A stretch of DNA of 64,000 bases, from the NCBI RefSeq assembly GCF_900323885.1, contig NZ_OOHJ01000018.1, positions 4,141,001 to 4,205,000 on the forward strand, in the 5' to 3' direction. A model generated the notes under the pieces. It made no database searches, was not told where the DNA came from, and was given only the letters and a program-made list of their open reading frames with translations. Shown one piece after another: positions 8,152-16,000 of this stretch. Every line of letters begins with the position of its first letter. Position 1 is the stretch's first letter. Source of the stretch: [Actinomadura] parvosata subsp. kistnae (GTDB lineage: Bacteria; Actinomycetota; Actinomycetes; Streptosporangiales; Streptosporangiaceae). Both the position numbers and the translations under genes were made by a program.

Positions 8152-8985
8152 TCATCCTGCCTCCCGGTATCTGCGGCGGGCCTCGGCGAGGCTCACGGGC
8201 GCCTTGACGGCTGCCGCCCCGGCCGCGACCGGAGCCTTCTGCGTGACCTTCTGCGGGCGTTCCGCGGGCACGCCCACGGTGACGGGAGCGGTCACCGCCG
8301 GCCCGACGACCTGTTCGGGTACGATCGGCGGCCGCCGCAGCGTCGCCAGCACCCGGACGACCAGCGCGCCGCCGACCGCCGCCATGCTGGCCACGTACGA
8401 CCAGGCCACCCAGCCGGCCGGCGGGCGGCCGGCTGTCAGTCCGTGCATGATGCCGACCGGCCAGGCCAGGTACGCGGCGGAGTGGAGGATCCGCCACATC
8501 CACGGCCTGGTCCGCGTCGCGAACCGCCCCCTGAGCATTCCCGTCACCACGGCCACGACCATCAGGTCGAAGGCCAGGGTGCCGAGCCCCACGTAGACGC
8601 CGGCGATCGGCACGACCGCGGCCCCCGCCGGCACGTGCCCGAGACTGATCATGAGGGTGATGTGCGTGATCAGGTACGCCAGCCCGATGAGCGCGGTGGC
8701 CTTGTGGGCGAGCTGTGCCCTGACCCGGTTGGCCGGTGACAGGAAGACACGTTCGGTGGTGAGCAGGCCGAGCGCGACGGTCGCGGTCAGCAGCACCAGG
8801 GCGAACACGCCCGCGTAGAACTCGAGGAAGCCGACCCCTCGGCCGAGCAGCGCGATCCCGCGTTCCGTCCTGGTCAGCGCGAACACTGACAGCACGACGG
8901 CGGCGACGGAGGCGCTGGCCCCCAGCCGGACGTTCCTGGTGTCCAGCAAGGTGGGGGCGTGCCTGGGGTGTCGTCTGTGGAGCAT
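8152..8985 (-). CDS. Ferric-reductase-like transmembrane cytochrome b
   Basis: A 277-residue membrane protein with about six helices in the ferric reductase-like transmembrane family. Paired histidines that could ligate haem occur in QLAHKATALIGLAYLITHITLM and in RILHSAAYLAWPVGIMHGL. The C-terminal 70 residues are a soluble Pro/Ala/Val-rich tail. It is 34 bp upstream of the NuoF-ferredoxin gene and co-directional, so the two probably form a small electron-transfer unit. The ATG has a GGAGGG site. The terminal acceptor (iron, oxygen or quinone) cannot be told. Confidence 0.82.
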   Translation of the reverse strand: MLHRRHPRHAPTLLDTRNVRLGASASVAAVVLSVFALTRTERGIALLGRGVGFLEFYAGVFALVLLTATVALGLLTTERVFLSPANRVRAQLAHKATALIGLAYLITHITLMISLGHVPAGAAVVPIAGVYVGLGTLAFDLMVVAVVTGMLRGRFATRTRPWMWRILHSAAYLAWPVGIMHGLTAGRPPAGWVAWSYVASMAAVGGALVVRVLATLRRPPIVPEQVVGPAVTAPVTVGVPAERPQKVTQKAPVAAGAAAVKAPVSLAEARRRYREAG

Positions 8986-9058
8986 CTATTTCCCTCCAAG
9001 GTCGGGTGAGGGTGCGACTCGGAGAGCTGCGTTGCCTTTTGAGGGGCGAACGGTCAGG

Positions 9059-10567
9059 TCAGCAACGGCGTCCGCGGTTGATGCATGAGACGACGAACTG
9101 CATCAGCCGGTCGGGCATCACGTTGGCGAAGTCACCGTGGTCGGTGACGGGGTTGTGCTTCTGTTCCGGGAAGGCGTCCACGGCGTACGAGGGACCCTGC
9201 GGCACGGTGTACGCGAGTGTCATGCGTAGCTGCGGAATCGCCCTGGTGCCCTGGGGGCAGGCACCACCCTGGCCGGGGAAGACCACGTGCGTGCGGTGAT
9301 TGGCGCTGTCGGTGTTCTGACCGTCCCAGCAGCTGGGGAAGTCCAGAATACGGAGGACCTGGCTGCCGCGCGGGCAAAGCGTGTATTTGTCGGGACTTAT
9401 GCGATTTTGGAATCCCGAGCAGCTCCAGCCGGCCTTGGCGTTGGCCGCGCCGTTCGTGGCCGCCTTGGCGTCACCGGTGATGATCCGCAGGAACCTCGGC
9501 ATCGCGACCACCCGGGAGGCGGCGTTCCCGCGGAACTGCAGCGTCACCGAGCGGGCCCGCAGCACCTGACCCACGTTCCCGTCCGGGTCGTCGACGTTCT
9601 GGTCCACCTTGCGGTCCCTGAGCACGGGCCAGAAGTACGTGGACCTGTCGTTCAACCGGCAGGTCGTGCCCGCCGCCGCCAGGCTCTCGTCGGTGGAGAA
9701 CGCGTCCGTCGACACGTTGCCCACGTAGTCGTGCAGGTGGTGCGCGCCGTTGCTCACGCCCGGGGCGACGATGAAGTTGTCCGGGTTGTTGTGGCCGTTA
9801 CGGTTGGTGCCGCACTGGGAGACGAACGTGCCGCGCGAGCCGTTCCGGCCGGTGCGCGCGTTGTCGTTCACCGGCGCGACCTGGCGGATGTCCACGAAGT
9901 CCTCGGGGAACGGGCCCAGGTCGGCGCACTCCTCCTCGCCGGCGCCCGTACCGGTGGGCGAGGGCGAGGCGGTGGGCGACGCGCTCTGCGACGGCCCGCC
10001 GCCGTTGCCGCCGGGGCTCTGGGACTGGCTGGGGCTCGGGCTGGGCGAGCGGGTGGACTGGCCGCCGTTGCCACCGTTCCCGCCGTTGCCGCCGCGCCGG
10101 CGCGAGAACGTGTTCGCGGTCTCCTCCGGCGTGGCCTGGGGGTCGTCCGCCTGGTCGCCGTTGCCTGAGTCGGCCGAGTCGGGGGAGTCGGGGGACTGCG
10201 CGGGGTCGAGCAGCGCGACGCCGCCGCCCTGGGGGGCCTGCTGGTCGTCCTGCTGCCCCTGATCCTGCTGCTGGCCCTGCTGGTCGTTCTGCTGGTCGTT
10301 CTGCTGGCCCTGTTGCTGGCCTTGGTCCTGCTGCTGCCCCTGGTCCTCCTGCTGCCCCTGCTGATCGTTCTGCTGGTCCTGCTGCCGGCCCTGGTTCCGG
10401 TTGCGGTTCTGCTGCTGGGTCTGGCTCGCCTGAGGTGACTGACCGGCCTCCGCCGGATCGCAGTGGTCGGCCAGAACCGGGCCGACGCCGATGACGGCCG
10501 CCGACACCAGGCCACCCGCGACCACCGCCATGGTGGTCACGGCCGCGGCCATGCGTCTGGATCTCAT
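9059..10567 (-). CDS. Exported DUF1996 protein with Gln-rich linker
   Basis: A 502-residue secreted protein. A signal peptide (MRSRRMAAAVTTMAVVAGGLVSAAVIG) precedes a linker of about 75 residues that is almost only Gln, Asp, Asn and Gly (repeats such as QQDQGQQ). After this come GGNGGNGGNGG and Ser/Pro-rich segments. The C-terminal 260 residues carry DUF1996 hallmarks: NNPDNFIVAPG, HHLHDYVGNVSTDAFST, CRLNDRSTYFWPVL and WDGQN near the end. The start at 10567 has GAGGAG upstream and overlaps the DUF4142 stop by four bases. The family is widespread in fungi and actinomycetes but has no firm function. The linker DNA (about 10230-10430) is a CTG/GTC-rich low-complexity stretch. Confidence 0.85.
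   Translation of the reverse strand: MRSRRMAAAVTTMAVVAGGLVSAAVIGVGPVLADHCDPAEAGQSPQASQTQQQNRNRNQGRQQDQQNDQQGQQEDQGQQQDQGQQQGQQNDQQNDQQGQQQDQGQQDDQQAPQGGGVALLDPAQSPDSPDSADSGNGDQADDPQATPEETANTFSRRRGGNGGNGGNGGQSTRSPSPSPSQSQSPGGNGGGPSQSASPTASPSPTGTGAGEEECADLGPFPEDFVDIRQVAPVNDNARTGRNGSRGTFVSQCGTNRNGHNNPDNFIVAPGVSNGAHHLHDYVGNVSTDAFSTDESLAAAGTTCRLNDRSTYFWPVLRDRKVDQNVDDPDGNVGQVLRARSVTLQFRGNAASRVVAMPRFLRIITGDAKAATNGAANAKAGWSCSGFQNRISPDKYTLCPRGSQVLRILDFPSCWDGQNTDSANHRTHVVFPGQGGACPQGTRAIPQLRMTLAYTVPQGPSYAVDAFPEQKHNPVTDHGDFANVMPDRLMQFVVSCINRGRRC
10230..10430. repeat. Low-complexity CTGCTG/GTCCTG tract coding the Gln/Asp linker
   Basis: The plus strand shows repeated CTGCTGG, TGGTCGTTCTG and TGGTCCTGCTG blocks. 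On the minus strand these encode repeated QQDQGQQ and QQNDQQ units of the DUF1996 protein. The tract is prone to expansion or contraction. Confidence 0.75.
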
Positions 10568-11247
10568 GATGTCTGTCTCCTCTTTTCGACCGCCAGTGCG
10601 ACGGGTGGAGCGGGTGAGGGCGCCGGCGGCTCGGGCAACTGGTTGTGGTCGACCAGACCGGTGGACTCCAGGTAACTCATGTGGCGCATCACGTAGTTGA
10701 TGCCTTCCTGGGCGAACTTCCTGATCTCGGAGTTGCGCGTCCCGGCCCGTACGCCCGCCACGACGGTGAAGACCTTGCCGTGCGCGGCACGCAACAGGTT
10801 CGCGAAGTCCTTGTCGAAGGCGGGCCCGCTCTCGGCCGCGAGCTGGGCCATCCAGCTCTGCTGGTCGGCGTTGGGCTCGTCGGGCAGCGCCACGCCGAGC
10901 TTCTTCGCGGTCTGGCGGGTGATCAGGTCGAGATCCTTGTGCTCTTCCATGATCAGCTTGCCGACTTCCTTGACACGCTGGGACTCGGCGCGGGTCTGGG
11001 CGTACTCGCCGGCGGGCATCTCCCAGAGGCCCGCCTGACGCACCTTGATCAGCAGATCGCGGTCGGCGGCCGTGAGCGGCCCCGACGAGGTCTGCGTCCA
11101 CTGGGCGGCCGCGGGATCGATCGCCGGCGGCATGACCAGCGCGATCGTCACGGCGGCGGCCAGAACGAAGCCGCCGAGCATGAACAACTCGCCGCGCAAA
11201 AGCCTGTGCATGGTCGGAGGTACGCGGCAGTACCGGGCCAGGTTCAC
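10564..11247 (-). CDS. Exported DUF4142 protein
   Basis: A 227-residue protein with one N-terminal hydrophobic segment (FMLGGFVLAAAVTIALVMPPA) acting as signal or anchor. A DUF4142 helical domain follows: LTAADRDLLIKVRQAGLWEMPAGEYAQ, EEHKDLDLITRQTAKKLGV and QGINYVMRHMSYLESTGLV. The domain has a ferritin-like helical character and occurs in envelope proteins of unknown role. The GTG at 11247 is the longest start; ATG 11211 (MHRLLRG) gives a more normal signal peptide and may be the true start. It is coupled to the DUF1996 gene by a 4-bp overlap and divergent from the ECF sigma gene, which may control the pair. Confidence 0.78.
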   Translation of the reverse strand: MNLARYCRVPPTMHRLLRGELFMLGGFVLAAAVTIALVMPPAIDPAAAQWTQTSSGPLTAADRDLLIKVRQAGLWEMPAGEYAQTRAESQRVKEVGKLIMEEHKDLDLITRQTAKKLGVALPDEPNADQQSWMAQLAAESGPAFDKDFANLLRAAHGKVFTVVAGVRAGTRNSEIRKFAQEGINYVMRHMSYLESTGLVDHNQLPEPPAPSPAPPVALAVEKRRQTS

Positions 11248-11319
11248 GCATGGCCGGGAATAGTTAGAAATGACTGGAGTTATCGGAGTGGCTACCGCTT
11301 GGATAACGAAGGTGTAAAG
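11248..11319. promoter_or_regulatory. Divergent promoter region between DUF4142 and ECF sigma genes
   Basis: This 72-bp gap is AT-richer than its neighbours and must contain the promoters of both divergent units. A ribosome site, AAGGTG, is seen before the sigma ATG at 11320. I see no exact sigma-A hexamers. An autoregulated ECF-type promoter is plausible but not demonstrated. Confidence 0.4.
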
Positions 11320-11874
11320 ATGTGCCCCGTGCTAGGTCACCTCGACGGCAGGTTCGAGAGTGCGGATGCCGAGGCGGAGCATCGCATCGCGGTGCTTTAC
11401 CAGGAGTTCGGCGGCCCTCTGCTGCGCCACGTACGCAAATCAACAGGTAACGACCTTCAGTGGGCTGAAGACGTCGTGCAGGAGACGATCGTCAGAGCTT
11501 GGCGTAACTCGGCAAGACTGCAATGGGAACCGAGCCTCATCTGGGCGTGGCTGCTGACAGTGGCCCGCCGCATAGTCATTGATGGTCGTCGGCGGAAGAG
11601 CGTCCGGCCGCAGGAGGTCGAGCCGCCCGAAGTCGACATGATGTCGGTGCCCGATGGATCGGAGCGCGCCTTATCGGCGATGGTCGTCGCGGACGCGCTG
11701 CGGTCCCTGTCTGAAGAACACCGCGAAGTCATTGAGCAGACCTACCTTCGAGACCGTACGATAAGTGAAGCGGCGGAGATTCTGGGGATCCCGCCGGGCA
11801 CGGTGAAGTCCCGGCTCTACTACGGGATCCGGGCTCTCCGCGAGCTGCTGCGGGACAAGGGGGTAGCCGGCTGA
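11320..11874 (+). CDS. ECF RNA polymerase sigma factor
   Basis: A 184-residue sigma-70 family factor with region 2 (LYQEFGGPLLRHVRKSTGN, WAEDVVQETIVRAWRN, WLLTVARRIVID) and region 4 (LRSLSEEHREVIEQTYLRDRTISEAAEILGIPPGTVKSRLYYGIRALREL). Size and motifs match group 4 factors of the SigK/SigL sort. The stop overlaps the next start (TGATG), and that next gene encodes a zinc-finger protein, the usual anti-sigma arrangement. The ATG 11320 is preceded by AAGGTG. Likely targets are itself and the divergent DUF4142-DUF1996 pair. Codon use is less GC-biased than in the surrounding genes. Confidence 0.92.
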   Translation: MCPVLGHLDGRFESADAEAEHRIAVLYQEFGGPLLRHVRKSTGNDLQWAEDVVQETIVRAWRNSARLQWEPSLIWAWLLTVARRIVIDGRRRKSVRPQEVEPPEVDMMSVPDGSERALSAMVVADALRSLSEEHREVIEQTYLRDRTISEAAEILGIPPGTVKSRLYYGIRALRELLRDKGVAG

Positions 11875-12074
11875 TGCATGACGGGGTGGCCGCCTACGTC
11901 CTCGGCGTCCTCGATGAGGAGGAGCACGAGGCGTTCGAACGCCACCTCGACACGTGTGAGCAGTGCCAGGCGGAGCTCATCGAGCTGGCCGAGCTGCCGG
12001 AGCAGCTCGACGAGCTCAAGAACGACCCCTCCTCGACCTCCGGTGACGACCCCCCTATGTCGATGTCACGTTGA
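11874..12074 (+). CDS. Minimal zinc-finger anti-sigma factor (66 residues)
   Basis: A small acidic protein starting MHDGVAAYVLGVLDEEEHEAF. It has the ZAS motif HLDTCEQC (His-x3-Cys-x2-Cys) that binds zinc and grips region 4 or 2 of the cognate sigma factor. It ends after a short Ser/Asp tail. Ordinary membrane-bound anti-sigma partners have a transmembrane helix and an outer domain; neither is present here or in the sequence downstream, so it is soluble. It is coupled to the sigma gene by overlapping stop and start. Confidence 0.75.
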   Translation: MHDGVAAYVLGVLDEEEHEAFERHLDTCEQCQAELIELAELPEQLDELKNDPSSTSGDDPPMSMSR

Positions 12075-12159
12075 CGTCCATCCCCTTTTCGGGTGGTATC
12101 GATAGGGCAAGGCGTCACGCCCGGCTCCGCGTGGCCGGGCGATCAGGGGGAGGTGTTCG

Positions 12160-12963
12160 GTGGGCATCGACGGTGATGCGCCCGGTCCCCCGCGCCGGCA
12201 GTTCGGCGAGGAAGGCGGTCTGCTGTCCTACGGCGGCTACCTTCGCCTGCCCGAGCTCCTCGCTCAGCAGCGGCCGCAGTCGCAGGCTCCCGACGAGCTG
12301 CTCTTCATCACCATCCACCAGGTCTACGAGCTGTGGTTCAAGCTGCTGCTCCACGAGCTGGAGGGCGCGCGCGAGGCCATGTTCGCAGGTGAGCTGTGGC
12401 AGGCCAGGCACCTGTTCAGGCGGGTGCACGCGGTCGAGCGGGTGCTGATCGAGCAGGTCGAGGTCCTGGAGACCATGACGCCCCAGGACTTCATGGCCTT
12501 CCGCGCCAATCTGGCGCCCGCGAGCGGGTTCCAGTCGGTGCAGTTCCGCGAGCTGGAGTTCCTGTCCGGGCTGCGGGACGAGCGCTATCTCGGCTCGTTC
12601 CGGCACATCTCGGAGGAGGAGCTGGCCCGGCTGCGCCGCAGACTCGCCGAGCCGACGCTGTGGGATGCTTATCTGACAGCCCTCTCCCGGCGTGGCCTGC
12701 CGGTCTCCGACAAGGAGATCATGTCCTCGCTGCTGGCCGTGGCGAGAAACCGCGGGTCCTACGACGACCTGTGGCAACTGGCCGAAGACCTGCTGACGCA
12801 CGACGAGACCGCCGCGCTGTGGCGGATGCGTCACGTTCAGATGGTCGAACGCCAGATCGGCACCAAGTCGGGCACAGGCGGCTCGACCGGTGCCCCCTAC
12901 CTGCGCGGTAGGACCCGCCTGCACTACTTCCCACTGCTGTGGGAACTTAGGGCCTGGCTGTGA
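12160..12963 (+). CDS. kynA: Tryptophan 2,3-dioxygenase
   Basis: A 267-residue cytosolic haem enzyme that opens the indole ring of L-tryptophan to N-formylkynurenine, the first step of the kynurenine pathway. Family signatures are all visible: LLSYGGYLRLPELL, ITIHQVYELWFKLLLHE, ASGFQSVQFRELEFLSG, and WRMRHVQMVERQIGTKSGTGGSTG, which contains the axial haem histidine. The length is normal. The GTG start has GGGGGAGG seven bases upstream. No kynureninase or formamidase gene lies nearby, so kynurenine use is encoded elsewhere. Confidence 0.95.
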   Translation: MGIDGDAPGPPRRQFGEEGGLLSYGGYLRLPELLAQQRPQSQAPDELLFITIHQVYELWFKLLLHELEGAREAMFAGELWQARHLFRRVHAVERVLIEQVEVLETMTPQDFMAFRANLAPASGFQSVQFRELEFLSGLRDERYLGSFRHISEEELARLRRRLAEPTLWDAYLTALSRRGLPVSDKEIMSSLLAVARNRGSYDDLWQLAEDLLTHDETAALWRMRHVQMVERQIGTKSGTGGSTGAPYLRGRTRLHYFPLLWELRAWL

Positions 12964-13000
12964 ACACGTTGGCGAACCCTCACAAAGGAGTGAGAGCACG

Positions 13001-16000
13001 ATGCCGCTCGACGAGGCCAAGGACGAGCTGCTCCAGCGAGCCGCCGAGAGTTGCGCGGTGGGCAGTGAGCATGTGAGCCCCGAGGAGGCACTGTCCTTCC
13101 TGCGGTTCTACTACCGGCATGTCGCCCCTGAGGACCTGCTCGACCGCAACCCCGTTGACGTGTACGGCCCCGCGATGTCGCAGAGACAGCTCGCCGAGGT
13201 CCGCCCCCAGGGCAGGGCCGTGGTCCGGGCCTACACCCCCACCCTCGACGAGAACGGCTGGGACCCCGGTCACTCCGTGGTCGAGGTGGTCACCGACGAC
13301 ATGCCGTTCCTGGTCGACTCGGTGACGATGGAGCTCGACCGGCACGACCTCGGCGTGCACCTGGTGGTCCACCCGCAGATGCGGGTGCGCCGCGACATGA
13401 CGGGCCGGATGCTCGGCCGCGGCCAGGAGGACGTCACCGGCCAGATGCTGGTGGAGTCGTGGATCCACATCGAGATCGACCGCCAGTCCGATCCCGCCGC
13501 GCTCAAGGAGATCGAGGCCGACCTGCAGCGGGTGCTCACCGACGTGCGCCACGCGGTCGAGGACTTCAGGAAGATGCGGGCGCTGGCCGTGCAGACGGCC
13601 GAGGACCTGAGCATGAACCCGCCGCCGCTGGAGCCGGCCGAGGTCGAGGACAGCATCGACCTGCTGCGCTGGCTCGCCGACGGGCACTTCACCTTCCTCG
13701 GCTACCGCGAGTACCGCCTGGAGGACACCGACGAGGGCGAGACGCTGCGCGCGCTGCCCGGGGCCGCGCTGGGCATCCTGCGCGACGACAAGGTGGGCTC
13801 GGGCAGCTTCGCGGCGCTGCCCGCAGAGGTGCGGGCCAAGGCGCGCGAGAAGCAGCTCATGATCATCACGAAGGCCAACTCCAGGGCCACCGTGCACCGG
13901 GCCACCTACCTCGACTACATCGGGGTCAAGCTGTTCTCGCCGGAGGGCGAGGTGATCGGGGAGCGGCGCTTCCTCGGCCTGTTCACCCACGTCGCCTACA
14001 ACGAGTCGATCTCCCGCATCCCCGTGCTGCGGCGCAAGCTGGCCGGCGTGCTCGGCGAGGCCGGGCTGGCGCCCGACAGCCACGACGGCAAGGACCTCAT
14101 CGAGATCCTGGAGACGTTCCCGCGCGACGAGCTGTTCCAGACCTCGGTCGACCAGCTCCTGCCGATCGCGATGGGCGTGCTGCGGCTGCGCGAGCGCAAG
14201 CAGGTCAAGCTGTTCCTGCGGCGCGACGACTACGGCCGCTACATCTCCTGCCTCATCTACCTGCCGCGCGACCGCTACACCACCAAGGTGCGGCTGAAGA
14301 TGCAGGAGGTGCTGCTCAAGGCGCTCGGCGGCAGGTCGCTCGACTACAGCGCGATGATCGGCGAGTCGGTGCTGGCCCGGCTGCACGTGGTCGTCAGGGG
14401 CGAGCGCGGCAAGCCGCTGCCGCCGCCCAGCGTGGACGTGGAGGAGCTGGAGGCGCGCCTGGCCGCCCTGACCCGCTCCTGGGAGGACGACCTGGCCGCC
14501 GCGCTGACCGAGATGACCTCCGAGGAGGAGGCCCCCACGCTCATCCGGCGCTACGCCTCCGCCTTCCCCGAGGGGTACAAAGCCGACTTCCCGCCCAAGG
14601 TGGCCGTGGTGGACCTGCGGCGGCTGGAGCAGCTCGTCGAGGCGGGCGACGGCGAGCAGGTCGACATCAACCTCTACGAGCCGTACGACGCCACCGAGGG
14701 GGAGCGGCGCCTGAAGATCTACAAGGTCGGCTCGCCCATCTCGCTGTCCCAGGCGCTGCCGCTGATCCAGCGGCTCGGGGTCGAGGTCGTGGACGAGCGG
14801 CCGTACGAGATCGACCGCGACAACGACCCCAGCACCAAGAACGCCTGGATCTACGACTTCGGCCTGCGCTACACGCCGTCGGAGGAGGTCGACAGGAACG
14901 ACTTCAAGCGGCTCTTCCAGGACGGCCTGGCCGCCCTGTGGAAGGGGCGGGTGCAGGACGACGACTTCAACGCGCTGATCCTGCGCGGCGGGCTCACCTG
15001 GGAGCAGGTGGAGATCCTGCGGGTCTACGCCAAGTACCTGCGGCAGGCCGGGAGCACGTTCTCGCAGCCGTACATGGAGCGGGTGCTGCGCGACAACGTG
15101 CGGGTGGCGCGGCTGCTGGTGCGCCTGTTCGAGGCCAAGCTCGACCCGCGGCGGGGCGAGGACGTGCGGGTGGACCTCGTCGAGGCGCTCAACGAGGAGA
15201 TCCTGCGCTCGCTGGACGAGGTGGCCTCGCTGGACGAGGACCGCATCCTGCGGGCGTACCTGGAGATGATCCAGGCGACATTGCGCACCAACTACTTCCA
15301 GACGGTGGATGGAGAGCGCAAACCGTACATTTCTCTCAAATTCGACCCGCAGGCCATCAGCGTGCTGCCGCTGCCGCGGCCGAAGTTCGAGATATTCGTG
15401 TATTCGCCCCGGGTCGAGGGCGTTCATCTCCGCTTCGGGAAAGTGGCGCGCGGCGGGCTGCGGTGGTCGGACCGGATGGAGGACTTCCGCACGGAGATTC
15501 TCGGTCTGGTCAAGGCGCAGATGGTGAAAAATACCGTTATTGTGCCGACTGGGTCTAAGGGTGGATTTGTCGTTAAGCGTCCGCCCAAGTCCGGTTCGCG
15601 GGAGGAGCTGCTCGCCGAAGGCGTGGCCTGCTACCGCATGTTCATCTCCGGGCTGCTCGACATCACCGACAACCTCGTGGACGGCAAGGTCGTGCCGCCG
15701 CCCGACGTCGTCCGGCACGACGGCGACGACACCTACCTCGTCGTCGCCGCCGACAAGGGCACCGCGACCTTCTCCGACATCGCCAACAGCGTGGCCAAGG
15801 AGTATGGCTTCTGGCTCGGCGACGCCTTCGCCTCCGGCGGCTCCATCGGCTACGACCACAAGGCCATGGGCATCACCGCGCGCGGCGCCTGGGAGTCCGT
15901 CCGCTACCACTTCCGCACCATGGGCGTGGACGTCCAGACGACCGACTTCACCGTGGCCGGCATCGGCGACATGTCGGGCGACGTCTTCGGTAACGGCATG

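Noticed and set aside
9059..11251. A 730-residue version of the DUF1996 protein starting at 11251
   Set aside because: The extra N-terminus is the out-of-frame DUF4142 gene. The signal peptide and ribosome site at 10567 mark the true start.
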